64,000 nt of DNA from Guadua angustifolia. Taxonomy: Eukaryota; Streptophyta; Magnoliopsida; Poales; Poaceae. The notes beneath the pieces are model-generated. The model was not told the origin of the DNA. It saw only the letters and a list, made by a program, of their open reading frames with translations, and ran no database searches. Position 1 is the stretch's first letter. Every line of letters starts with the position of its first letter. A program made the translations under genes and the position numbers. Positions 10,869 to 22,047 of the stretch are shown one piece after another. The stretch is taken from NCBI GenBank assembly GCA_036346375.1, contig CM070500.1, positions 68,762,525-68,826,524 on the forward strand. The letters are read 5' to 3'.

Positions 10869-13800
10869 TATGGTGGTGCTCTCTTTTGGGATCTTCACCG
10901 ATCCGAGAGCCGGCGACTAGTGTGGACTACTCCAAGCTTGGCGATGGTTTTCTTGTGACTGATCGTGACTGATGGCCCATGGTGGAGTGGTTTTCTTGGT
11001 TGATCGTAATCGACTCCTATGGACCATCTTCATCGTCATGATACGTGAGGTGAGAACCTAGCGACCTTTCTCCTTTTTTGCTTGATAGATATACTAGGTT
11101 GCTCTTTTACCACTGGTTATTCTTGATACCTTACCTATCATTGATGATGTTTAGATATTGATGCTTGCATGCCTAGGTTGAAAATTAATTTTGCTATCAT
11201 GCCATTCTTGCCACATGACTTGTGTTGCCTATCAACATTTGCTTGATTGTATTATTTTGGTAGTCGGCAATGGCCTAGGTCAATGGCTAGAATTTTGCTT
11301 GTATCATGAGTAGGCATTGCTTGCGTTATCCCTCTCCCTTGTGCAATTAATTTTGGCTAGAGCTAATTCTCTGTTGATATCATGTCAAATGCTCTGGTAT
11401 GTGCTATATTGGTAATAATTGCTTTGATCTAGGATTTGATCTCCCTTTTGTGCAGTTAAGTTTAGCTAGAGCCATATCTTGTTATTTTCATACTTGTGCC
11501 CTAGTTCTGTGCTTAATTGTTAATAACTGCTCATGGTGGTAGTAGTTTTAAGGCTATGCTTGCTTATTCTTGTCTATTGATGCTATGTATACATTGATTA
11601 TCACGTTAGCATCATTCACATGTGCATTGCCTTATTTTTTACAACTTCTGCCTTGCATTCACCCTTATATTTAGAGTTGAATTTCGTTTGGGTGTTCTTG
11701 CCGGGTAGATTAGGTGTTTTGTTTGCTTGTCCAGATGATTTCCTTTTTTTAATTGTGCTTGATCATTAGCGGGAATGATGGACATTTTGTGGTTGTTTGC
11801 CCTCTTGTGCTGATTCCTTGTGTCATGTCTATGCGATGATGCTATTATGTGCTCTTTGCCTTTCTCATGGCATGAGTCGCTTAAGGCTAGCATGAGGATT
11901 TAATTACTACCTAGTGGAGTGGATTTGGATTATCTTGTGGACTTATGCTTTCTTAGTTCGATTCTTAGTCCATGAGTTGTCCCGGGGCATCATCTCCGCC
12001 GTGCGCAAGTAGTGGACCTCATTTTTCCTCGAGGTGCTCACTCACGGCAAGAGCTCAAGAAAGTGTGTTGCTCGTGTTGGTCTTTCCTAGTCTCCTCTAG
12101 GATCGGTTTTGTCGCTTTTCAGTATCGACACTCGATGTGAATTCTGAGTTGGCCTTTGCGGCTTGTATCTAGAGGGTTGGATCTTCCTGCATAACCATCA
12201 TGTGCATCATGCTAACTTGCATGTACTTTCAACTTCGTCTGCCTCGTGTTTAGCTCCACAGGTGTTGAGCTTCATGATAATAGCATTGGGCACTTCCACT
12301 TCCATGGTGAGCTATCTCATACCCTCATGTCCTTTATACTTGTGATCATCACTTCTATGACATGTTGTAATTGCTCTTGCTCCCATACGTATTATATGTA
12401 CATTGCTAGGTCTTGTTAGTTTTTGTCTTTCTTGTTTTATGCCTAGCATGTTTCCCCCGGCCATGTTTTGTGCTTCATGTATTATATCATGTATTCATGA
12501 GCCCTTTCCCTATCATGTGATTTTCTTGTTTTATCCTATTCATGCTGTTATTCATTTGGTATGAGCATTAGTTTTAATTGTGGGCATGTGCTATATATCA
12601 TTTGCTTTACATTGTCATGAGTAGTATCTAGGTTGTATGATCCTGATTTTCTATTACATCCATGATTAGCTTTGTGTCTTGACTTGTGATGCTACAGTTT
12701 GTGCCACATGATTGGCTTTGTTGCTTAGACTTTATTTGTCAGACTTTGTGCTACATGTGAATGCTTTTCATGAGATTAGGGTTATATGATTCAGCTACTG
12801 CTTTGTGACTTGTATTGCTCATGATCACCTTTTATTGCTCTTCATGCTTATATGCTTCATACCAATTCTGCATGAGCTTGTGTTCTTCATTCATGGCATG
12901 AATTCACCATCATGTATGTGTCTTGCCATGTGTAGTATCTTGTCTATGTGTCCATGGTCGTCACTTACTTCCATGTTGGCGCTTTGACCTTGTTGGTCGG
13001 TTTGGTTTGGTTTGGTTTGCCCCGGATGTTGGGCGCGTTTGCCACATGTGAATGGTATCATTGAGACCATGGACATATGGAGCTTGATATTGCTCTTGGC
13101 TTGACATATGTATGATCATCATCTATTGTCATCATTTGTCTTGCTCATGCTTGATATTTAGTAGCTTGAGTTTGTGGTTCGTTGTTGGCATGTATTCATA
13201 TGCATATTTGCCTTGCCTAGAGTAGTATTGTGATCCATGTGTACCTAGACATCTCTTGATCCCTGCTAGCATGATGTTGCTATGAGTGCCCTTGCTTAGC
13301 TTTTCATTGCCCGGACAAAGTGTCTTACTTGGATGAGCCTGTTTTGTTTGGGATGTATTGTTTGTTGTCGTCCAAGGTTATGTGGATCATGTGCTCTTTC
13401 CTGTCTTAGCCTGTATGCATCACTCTCTATTGCCATTATCTTTATGCTCATGCTCTAGATGATTCTTGCCACACCATGCTTGCTATTTTGTCAAATCTAT
13501 GCCAAGGAGCTAGTTTTGCTTGACTAACCCTAGCTCCGAAGTGTAGATGTGTTTTGGTGCATGTGTGCAGGCTTCTAGTAAGAGGAAGACCATATTGTCC
13601 GAGAATCTGGCCATGGCGATGCAGCAAGGAAGAGGAAGACACCTTCTGGGCGCGTAAGACCATGACCTCGGCCTAGGCGGCATGAGACGTGGAGGTCTTC
13701 CACTCTTGGCTCAATCGGTGCGACTAGAAGATCAGCTTTGGGTCTTCTTCCTCTGCTACTTGGATCCAGCTCAAGTTGGCTACCACTACTTCCACTACTT

Positions 13801-16161
13801 CGATTACATCACACAAGGTAACTGTTTCTATCCCGTGGCCTGGAGATGCTTTGGTTCATCTCCTACCATTGTGCTTGATGATATACTTGTGTGATGATGG
13901 TGTAGTGTGATTGCATATATGTTCTGTGCTATTTTGTCTGATGAGTGGATGTCCAATTTATAGGGGAGGTGTTGTCGAAATTTTCTGTGTTTCTAGGACT
14001 TAGTCTCTCTTGAGCTTAACTTGATTTTAATAAACTTGAACTAATAATGGAATAAAATTTGACTAACTCATTCACGGGGGTTTGGTTAGCTCAGGGGGAG
14101 TCTGGCTGTGTCTTGTGGTTTCTAGCTTCTGCTTTCTGGTGCTTTTGTGTTTTGGTTCCTTTGGAGTTCATTTCACCCCATTATCCCTAATCTTGACTAA
14201 TTCCAATTTGAACCAAAATCTGGGCTAAAACTTGACTCACTAGTTGAGGGGGAGTTAGGAAACCTCTTTGAATCTTTTGCATTGGCATTTAGTGTCAGGC
14301 TTTGTTTATTATCTTTGCTTTAGATGCTAGTGGTATCTATGTGCAATTCTTTCATGCCTTGTAGCCTATGCCATGTCACTTTGATGCTATACCATTTAGT
14401 TCAAGCAAGTACTCTAAATTGAACTCAAATTGACTAAGTGTACACTTGAGCTTGTGCTTGTTTAGAGTCTCTGAGTTTATACCATGCTAGTTTGTGCCTT
14501 GCTTTGGGTGCTTATGGGTTTTTATTCTTTAGAGTTATGAGTTCACATCACTTAGACTTCTGGCATGCTTTTGCATGGACCTCTCATCTTGTGCTTTAGG
14601 TTGCTATCATGCTTAATTAGCTGTTCTCTCTTCTCTCTAGGTTGAGTTCCCTCACAGTCTTATAAGTCTAGCAGGTGTTGGGCCCCCTGGGTAGACAGGG
14701 TCGTGTTTGCTCCTGGGCTGGAGTTTGAGAGCTAGCTTTCCTTTGTCAGTCATTGGGGAAGATGAGAGCGAGTTTGAGCCGAGTGTTCTCTGCTATCTTT
14801 TCTATACTCTATAGTCACCCAGTTTGCAGTTTCTCAATATTTCTCTCCTCATTTCTGTATTTTTGGCTTTAATTGAGTTCTTTTCGTCCTTTCTTGAGCT
14901 TAATCTTGCTAATAACTCAATTTGAACCAGATTTGTGCTTAAAATGGAATCACATGTTGAGGGGGAGTTTAAGAATCTGTCTCATGCATTGCATATAGAC
15001 TTGATTTTTCATTTTATGAGCTTTGTCTATTATGCAAATGATCCATGTTTCATTTTATACACCATGCTATATTATGAAGAAAATTACTTGCTTAGATATG
15101 TCTAAGTTCATTTATCTTGCTAAGCTTACAAAATTGAAAAATGAGCGTTAAAAGAAAAACTTGATAAAACATGTTGCTTTTACTTGTTAAGTTTCTTCTC
15201 TAGGTGTTTTTGCCATAATTTGTGAAATTCTGGAATTCTCTAGAGTCCCTATAGCAACTTGGGTGAATCTTGTTTGATCCATACTTGAGTCCTTCACTAG
15301 CTTAACGATGAAAATGCTAAAAATAAAAGTGAAGCAAAATTGACTCTTTTTGTGCGCATTAGACTCAACACCTCACATTCACAAGACGGCTTCTCATTGC
15401 ACTTGAGATGAACTTGGAATGGGTTGTGTATGACCAAGATCATTCTCTTAAGAGTCTCTCTTGAGATGATCGATTATGGCTTGAGTCAATTGCTTTAAAA
15501 AAATGCAAAAAAACATATGTGGGTAAAGAATGCAAATAATGTCAAACATTTGCACCCCGCTATGTCTTTCAAAGATTCAAAGAAAAATTTGCATACAAGA
15601 AACAAAAAAAAAAGCTCGAAGGACCTTGTGTGCACTTCTAGATTCCCCAAAGTGTTGAGTAGGTTGAACTCTCGGTTTTCCATTTGATCCTTTAAATGGC
15701 TTTGCTTCTAGTTTTGAAACTAATGACATGTGCTGCTCATGTTCCATCATGCAAAAAATGACATGGTTTTCATTAAATCTTGCTAACAAAATGATTATTT
15801 GCACTTGGACATGCCTTAGTTTAGTCTATTTTTGTCATAACTTAGCTTGGTGTCATAACTTGTCTTATTGGTCACATGGATAATCTTCAAAGCTCCCTTA
15901 GGCTGCATTATTTGCATAAAAACAACAAAAAAAGGGGAGAAAAGAAAATGTTATCTTGATGCCTATATTGCCAAAAGGGGGAGAAATCGTAGAAAAGGCA
16001 TCACTTTGCACTTGATTCTTCTGCCAACTTGATCATGTCCTTGATTTCCATTTCGTTGATCAAGTTTGGCTTTGCATTCAAATTGCTTTCTTCTCTCTTA
16101 TTCAAACTCAAAACTTATGCCTTTTTCATATGTTTGTCAATATACTCATCAAGGGGGAGAT
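10869..16161 (+). other. Element B internal region without coding capacity
   Basis: T-rich DNA with frequent ATG/CATG words and stops in all frames. I see no Gag, RT, integrase or envelope motif. Purine tracts containing GGGGGAG occur near 14094, 14248, 14961, 15977 and 16153; the second and third sit in a similar context (TTGAGGGGGAGTT). The last tract, AAGGGGGAGA, abuts the 3' LTR and is the functional-looking polypurine tract. Confidence 0.7.
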
Positions 16162-17844
16162 TGAAAGACCATGTGGAGGTCTATCCTTGTGTGTGATGAG
16201 TAATTGATAAGAGTTGAGCTTAGTTGATTTGAAATTGAGTTTGATTTGAATTGGATCTTCAAATTGAAGCAATTTGAGTATTGGTTGCTTTTCCTAGTGC
16301 TACCGGCCTGGGGGCAGTAGCACCGGATCATTGAGCGTAATTATGATTGATTAATGATTTTGTGATGATCATTGAATATCTATGTGGGCATTGCTATGTG
16401 AAGGTTTTCCTTGTCTTTGATGGTTGCAGGGCGACGGTGCTAGGTCATGGTGAGGCGGAGGATGACCGGGACTAGGCGAGGAGCGTCGGAGGTCCAAACG
16501 GTCGGGAGATCGCCGGAAGATGATCGGAGACGGAGTCCGGGCAAGTCAAGAAGACAAGGAAAGGAGATGATGCTAGCTAGATGCCGCGTGGATCAATGAG
16601 GGCCGTCGGATTGCGGTCTAGTTGATAGGTTAGCGGGTCTAGGTAGTATGCTTTGAAAACCGTGCAAGAAAACCCGGTATGTGTGTGGGTTTTGGGTTAG
16701 CCCTTGCATGGCTGTGTGAGTGGGTCAATCCTAGCCCTTAGATGAGTGTCCTAGGGTTGAGGGACTCATCCAAGGGTGGTAGGTGGCCCAAGAGTAGTAT
16801 AAATAGGGGTGGAGGGGTGGCCTCCTCCCCATGAAGGTTGTAGAGGTTTTTGTGCTCATTTGAGCTTTGCCCACCTTGTTGTGTGGCTTTGTATACCTCC
16901 TCCTTCCAGAAATATAAAAAAATTTCTTTACATTATTGTGAATTTAAATTGCGCATTTACATTATGTCTTTATTTTACGCAATTTAAAATTCAGCATTTA
17001 CTTTACGCATTTACTTTCGCGTAATTTACATTCATGCAATTTGGATTTGCCTCCCCTCCTTCTAAATGCTGATCTTGGATGTTTTGAGTGTGTTCATATG
17101 GTTTTACATCTCTTTTGCACTCTTTGATTAAGTAGAGATCATCTTTTCTTTCAAGTTCCAGTTCTGTCCAGAACTTGTTCTTCGCGCAGCAGTTAGTATT
17201 TGATTTTTAGAAAAATATAGAAAAATCATTTTTGTGTGATTATTGTTGGAAATTGTGCGGGACTCCCAGACCCATCTGTAGAAAAATTGTGGAGTTCACT
17301 TATTGCACCGTTTGGGCGCCATGAGGTGAAAACCAAGCCCCAAATTTTCTACTGGAAGTTCCTGACTGTCTGTGTTCATATATTTATGATGATTTTTCTA
17401 CATGTCTTTTTGATCTGAAATTTGGTAGAGTTCTTCACGACTCATCTGCTCATAGGGAGAAAATTTCTCATAATTTTGTGAGCAGAAGAAACCCACCAAC
17501 CTCCTGTTCAAATTAAAGACATATTCTGGAAATATCTGCTTTTGCTTTTCTAAAAGAGACTTTTGTGTCTTGGCTTTATCTCTTTTAGAAAAGAAGTATT
17601 TGAATTGATTCCTCTTTCTTTTGGACACTTGAAAACCAGGATTGTGATTGAAAAATCCCTCACATATTTTATGGATAACATCCATGTAAGCTAGGGATGC
17701 ACATAGTTGTCTAGTCGTTCCAGTTTTTGTGGGTTTTTCACGATTTCCCTTGCGCGATCTTTTCACGGTTTTAGTTGGAGTATTTTGGGGGAAAATTTAT
17801 TTGCGACCATTCACCCCCCCTCTGTTCGCCATCTCGATCCTTCA
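16162..17844 (+). repeat. Element B 3' LTR
   Basis: 1683 bp with TGAA...TTCA ends (TGAAAGACC to GATCCTTCA). A TATA box candidate, TATAAATA, lies at 16798-16805. The portion 17118-17844 is the counterpart of the 5' LTR remnant at 10125-10854. Confidence 0.87.
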
Positions 17845-18064
17845 TCCTGAAGCATCCTACTAGTCCATATGTAAACAATATTAATAATATATGTCAATGT
17901 GATATGTATCAGAGGAAGTCCATGTACTGATTGTCAAGCATATTTGAGTTGTATATTGTGAACGACTATGATATATATGTGTTGTAATTAAAGCGATTCT
18001 GTTCTGTGAATGTGATATATGCATCCTGTGTTCTGTATTGAGAATGTGATGATATATATTGTGC
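17845..18064. other. AT-rich spacer
   Basis: Nothing recognisable; probably internal sequence of the CACTA fragment that follows. Confidence 0.4.
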
Positions 18065-18386
18065 ATACTGTTTTAATCTGTATTTTTCTTGGAGAATTTG
18101 CAAAAATGGCACACCCCAATGGGTCATCAGAATCGGTTCTTTAAGGAAGTGATTACGATGACCCTCATCGAATCGGTTCTTTAAGAAAAGTGATTACGAT
18201 GACGGACCCGTCATCGAATCACTTTTCTTAAAGAACTGATTTTGATGAGGGGGTCATCAGAATCACTTCCCTTAAAGAACCGATTCTGATGACATTTTAT
18301 CACGATCGGGTCAAAACCGATTCTGATAGCTCCACCTCATCACTATCTAAGGACATCGTATCGCCACTAGAACCGATTCTAATGTG

Positions 18387-18390
<4 letters not shown>
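18065..18390 (-). mobile_element. CACTA element terminal fragment
   Basis: It matches, in inverse orientation, the first 410 bases of the complete CACTA element at 23538, including the TTGGAGAATTTGCAAAA block and several AATCGGTTCTTTAAG / CTTAAAGAACCGATT subterminal repeats. The expected terminus is missing, and a TA/TG microsatellite starts where it should be. Confidence 0.75.

Positions 18391-18421
<31 letters not shown>
18391..18421. repeat. (TA)n(TG)n microsatellite
   Basis: A TA tract runs directly into a TG tract, exactly between two CACTA ends. Confidence 0.9.
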
Positions 18422-18696
18422 CACTACTACAGAACGGCACATCAAAATCGGTTCTTTTTATATACAGCACATCAGTACTGGTTGGTGTCTCCAACCGATA
18501 CTGATAAGGGCCCTAGGGCTCACAATGCGCTGCCACGTGTGATATCCAACCGGTACGTACTGATACTCTATCAGTACCGGGTGAGGGAACCAGGACTGAT
18601 GTTTTTGAGCATCAGTCCCGGATGGCTTGTACCGGTTCAAAAACCGGTACTAAAGGCCGTTTTCAATCGGTACCGAATGCCAGTTCTGCAGTAGTG
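18422..18696 (+). mobile_element. Short non-autonomous CACTA element
   Basis: Starts CACTACTACAGAACGG and ends CCAGTTCTGCAGTAGTG, which are inverted terminal repeats with a few mismatches. The interior has ATCAGTACC / GGTACTAAAG-type inverted motifs. Flanking triplets (TGT and TCG) do not match, so a clean target duplication is not shown. Confidence 0.6.
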
Positions 18697-18901
18697 TCGG
18701 TTCGATTCCGAACCAGTAGTGATACTTTCTCTATTATCACTGCCGGTTCTTGTTGAGAACCGGCCGGTTCTTCTTATAAACCGGCGGTAATAGTATTATT
18801 GCCAATTTAGCTTATGAACTAGCAGTAAAAGTGTTATCACTGTCGGTTCTAGCCGAACCGACAGTGATAGACCGGTAAGAAAGAGGTATTTTGTAGTAGT
18901 G
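18697..18901. mobile_element. Second CACTA terminal fragment
   Basis: Contains inverted CACTGTCGGTTC / GAACCGACAGTG motifs and ends TTTTGTAGTAGTG at 18901, a typical right CACTA end without a visible partner. Confidence 0.5.
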
Positions 18902-19695
18902 ATCACAAGGTCAAAAAATTGACTGATTTTTCTAAAAAAATATCATACGATTGATATTTAGCAACTCCGCATTTACATTGTCAACACAATTAACTGAGCG
19001 CCTGGTATACGATTTGTAAAGGTGATGGTACAGGATCAAGAGTTGCTAGTAGTCGGCGCCTTAGCTGTCATTGCCATCACGGGACTAGATCAAACTTGAC
19101 GACTCAAGAGCTAGTCAAGATTGCCAGCTGGAGAAGATGCGCATATATATGCCTCTGTCGTCACGCGGAAGCTGCACGCGTTCATTCCCCACCTTCACTA
19201 TATATGGCACGACGGCCGACAGCGCTCATCTAAGTTACGCTCTGTCTGGGCCGTCCGTTGATGCATATCTCTCTGACATCTCATTGGACAACTCAGCACA
19301 TGTGGGACCAGCGTTGGTCAAGCTGGTTCATCATGGGCCTGACGCACGGGCTGGTAGGGTTGGCCAAATCCATGTTGAACCCCAACGGCGACGAGCTAAT
19401 CAAAATGCAATAGTTTGTCGTGAATTTTGCTGAGGAAACTTCATACCACAGCTAAATCCTTTAACTTTAGAGAGTGTCTATGCAACAAAAATCAGTTGAA
19501 TTCTTAGCCATCCGATCGAAGTACACCTCCACTAGATTACAATATGTGTCCTAGAAAAACCCTACAACCCAACTACCTCCTAAGTCCTGGCCCATCAACT
19601 CACGCACACCACAACAATTACATCGAGATTACCGCCCACACACACCGCCATCTTCCCCCTCCTTCCGATTTTGTCGCTTCTTCCTTCAAATCTAG
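18902..19695. other. Unassigned intergenic sequence
   Basis: Mixed composition. It has CA-rich leader-like sequence (19590-19690) and two TATATAT-type boxes (19143, 19199), but no convincing gene. Confidence 0.4.
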
Positions 19696-19845
19696 ATGAG
19701 CTCAGAGGCCACCACCTCCACCTTCCTTTCTGGTGAGCTCCAAGCCTCCCCCACTGCCCCACCCTTTGCTAGCGACCCACCTTCTGCCGCAGCTGTCGGT
19801 GCTGCGGCTGCCCCCCATGTTGCTGTCGGCTGCTTCCACCACTAG
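19696..19845 (+). CDS. Small Ala/Pro/Ser-rich ORF, possible gene fragment
   Basis: ATG at 19696 to TAG at 19843-19845 gives 49 residues starting MSSEATTSTFLSGEL and ending VAVGCFHH. It follows a CT-rich leader of the kind seen before grass first exons, and GGTGAGCTCC near 19729 could be a splice donor. I recognise no family. It lies beside a fold-back element and may be a captured or decayed first exon rather than a live gene. Confidence 0.2.
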   Translation: MSSEATTSTFLSGELQASPTAPPFASDPPSAAAVGAAAAPHVAVGCFHH

Positions 19846-19997
19846 CGGCCGACGGTGCCCTCACTGCCTCGTCGCAACTTATCTTGTGGCCGACGACGCC
19901 CTCACTTTAGTCCACCGCCCTCCTCCATGCAACACCATTACCACCTCATCGCCCCACTGCCTTCATTAATTACCCACTGTCGTGCCTTCAATCCCCC

Positions 19998-20626
19998 GAC
20001 GCGGGGACGTCCAACGCGCGTTGGACGGCGCCACTCGTCCAACGCGCGGGAGGCCGTTCGATACTTAGTGCCCTTGCGGCCGCTCATCAAGGAAAGCACG
20101 CAGCTCGGCACTTCGGCTCGCTTCTCCACGCGCGTAGCTTCTGCTCAAGCCGAAGTCCCGAACGTGAATCGCGAGCGTACGCGCCGAGGGAGCGCGCTGC
20201 CGCCTCTGCCGCATCAATTCGTGAGTCTCGTGAAATCTATTGTTGTCTGTGCGCGCATATATATATATATACACTTGTATTTTTTCAGTTGGTGTTGGTT
20301 AGTTTCAGTGCTGGGTGTTTTATTTTTCGGCACCAATTGTTCACAGAAACAACATTGAAAGACTAAATTAATAAAATTGTCCACAAAGGCTGCACACCTG
20401 CACTGACCAAATGATCATTTATTCATGCATCCTTTATTTGAGCATCAAGGCATATAAAAATTAATTCCCATACTTTATTCCTGCATCCTACTCAAATCAT
20501 CATTGTCTTTATAGTAGGAACACATTTGAACAAATTGTCCACTACTTGAACCCCCTATATTCGAATAAGTAATTGAATTGAGAAGATCCAGCACTGAAAC
20601 TAACCGACACCAACTGAAAAATACAA

Positions 20627-20717
<91 letters not shown>

Positions 20718-20919
20718 ACAATAGATTTCACGAGACTCACGAATTGATGCGGCAGAGGCGGCAGCTTCCTCGGCGATACGCCGCGATTCACGCTCGACTT
20801 CGCTTGAGCAAGCTACGCTGGAGAAGCGAGCCGAGTGCCGAGCCGCTCTTTTCTTGATGAGCGGCCGCAAGGGCACTAAGTATCGAACGGCCTCCCGCGC
20901 GTTGGACGTCCCCTGCGTC
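19998..20919. repeat. Fold-back inverted repeat with gene-like arms
   Basis: The left arm (about 19998-20314) and the right arm (about 20588-20919) are inverted copies. Both run from ...GGGGACGTCCAACGCGCG through GAGGCCGTTCGATACTTAG and CGTGAGTCTCGTGAAATC to CAGTTGGTGT and TTTCAGTGCTGG. The left arm has an extra roughly 28-base duplication; the right arm holds a long TA tract. The loop is about 270 bases. The arms are GC-rich and look like exon plus donor plus intron, so this is probably a duplicated gene fragment. A transcript through it would form a long hairpin. Confidence 0.7.
20628..20712. repeat. (TA)n microsatellite
   Basis: About 42 uninterrupted TA units in the right arm of the fold-back. 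The matching spot of the left arm (20258-20270) has only a short TA run, so the tract expanded after the inversion. Confidence 0.95.
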
Positions 20920-21339
20920 GTCAATTCCCTCCCCCTCTATAGCTGACCCCCCATGAACACAAACCCTAACCCAATGAAACCCTGCCCTAAATCGCCGCCG
21001 TTGGAGGCAAAGAAGACAAAGAATCCTGACAGGAGCATGCATGAACCTTCAAAGGAATTAGAAGGTTAGAAATTTGATTGATTTCGCAAAAATTTTTAGT
21101 CGAGTGATGTATAGCAATTCGGTTATCGTTATAACCGTCAGCTGGCGCTGGATAATTCTCTCTCTCTCTCAAGAGAACTGTGTGTATAAAATTCATCTAC
21201 TGTACTTTAACTGGCATAATACAAGAAGTATGCATGTAACTATATATGTATCTCATGTGTGGGCACACAAATATACTCGATACTGTGCTTGGCGCAGCAG
21301 CTCGCGAAGATCGATCTGTGAGCTGCGGTCTCATCTCCC
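20920..21339. other. 3' flank of the WRKY gene
   Basis: Expected 3' UTR and downstream region of the minus-strand WRKY gene. No clear polyadenylation signal can be singled out, and no other gene is seen. Confidence 0.4.
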
Positions 21340-22047
21340 TCACGTAGTAGACGTGGTGCAGGACTGCGTCGCAAACCGAGGCACCCCGCCGGACCCCGGA
21401 TGTGGCGCCGCTGAGGTGGAACCGGTACCGGAACCGCCGTTACCGTCCCCCGCTACGCCGGCACTACCACGGGGAGTAGGCTGAGCCTGATGATGATGAG
21501 CTCCTCCACCAGCCATGACCGAAGAGATGGCGGCCGCCAATGCCGTGGTGAAGTTGGGGTCGGCCGCGATCGCTGCGGTCACCGTCTCCATCACGGACTG
21601 CTGCCGCGCGCCCTGCAGTCCGGCCGCCGGCAGCATCGCCGACGCCCTCTGCTGTAGGTACATCGCCGGCTGCGGCGGCACCGCGAACGGCATGGCCGGG
21701 GCAGCAGCAGGGTGCATAGCTGGCGGGCGGTGGAGCGCGTGTAGCCGGCCGCTCGCGCCGCCGGCCGCGCCAGCGGGCGCCTGCGTGAGGTCGAGGGTGA
21801 TGGTGGGGAATGGCGCGGAGGCGGAGAGTGTGGCCATGGTGGAGGCGTAGGGGAGGGACTGGTGGAACAGCGCCGCGGGGTGGCCAAGGAAGGCGCCGTC
21901 GCTGCTGGCGGTCGGACCGGAGAGGAGCATGGCCGCTGCCGCGGAGGTGGTGTTCGCCATGGTGGTGGCCGCCGGCGGCAGCTGGTGGTTGTGGTTGCCC
22001 TCGTAGGTCGTGATCAGGACAGTCTTGTCCTCTGCGCACCGTTGCAC
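21340..22047 (-). CDS. WRKY exon 6, zinc-finger histidines and C-terminus
   Basis: Starts VQRCAEDKTVLITTYEGN after the acceptor GATGAAG and supplies the H-X-H zinc ligands. The Ala/Pro/Gly-rich tail includes FPTITLDLTQ (possible weak EAR-like repression motif) and DPNFTTALAAAISSVM. Stop codon TGA at 21342-21340. Confidence 0.92.
   Translation of the reverse strand: MQRCAEDKTVLITTYEGNHNHQLPPAATTMANTTSAAAAMLLSGPTASSDGAFLGHPAALFHQSLPYASTMATLSASAPFPTITLDLTQAPAGAAGGASGRLHALHRPPAMHPAAAPAMPFAVPPQPAMYLQQRASAMLPAAGLQGARQQSVMETVTAAIAADPNFTTALAAAISSVMAGGGAHHHQAQPTPRGSAGVAGDGNGGSGTGSTSAAPHPGSGGVPRFATQSCTTSTT

Larger units (their letters stand above)
10125..17844 (+). mobile_element. Element B: non-coding LTR element, Sirevirus-like (LARD type)
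   Basis: It consists of a truncated 5' LTR (10125-10854), a primer site matching initiator tRNA-Met, about 5.3 kb of internal DNA without any gag-pol reading frame, a purine tract, and a complete 3' LTR (16162-17844). The left part of the 5' LTR is beyond element A, outside the window. In the shared 727 bases the two LTRs differ by about six substitutions plus a C-run length change, so the insertion is young. Repeated GGGGGAG tracts and the iMet primer site fit the Ty1-copia Sirevirus (SIRE/Maximus) lineage; with no coding sequence this remains inference. Movement would need proteins from another element. Confidence 0.8.

Noticed and set aside
18289..18504. ORFs with CVCVCV or THTHTH runs
   Set aside because: Translations of the TG microsatellite at a CACTA junction.
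20475..20924. Minus-strand ORF with a long YIYIYI stretch
   Set aside because: The repeat is the TA microsatellite translated; the rest is one arm of the fold-back.
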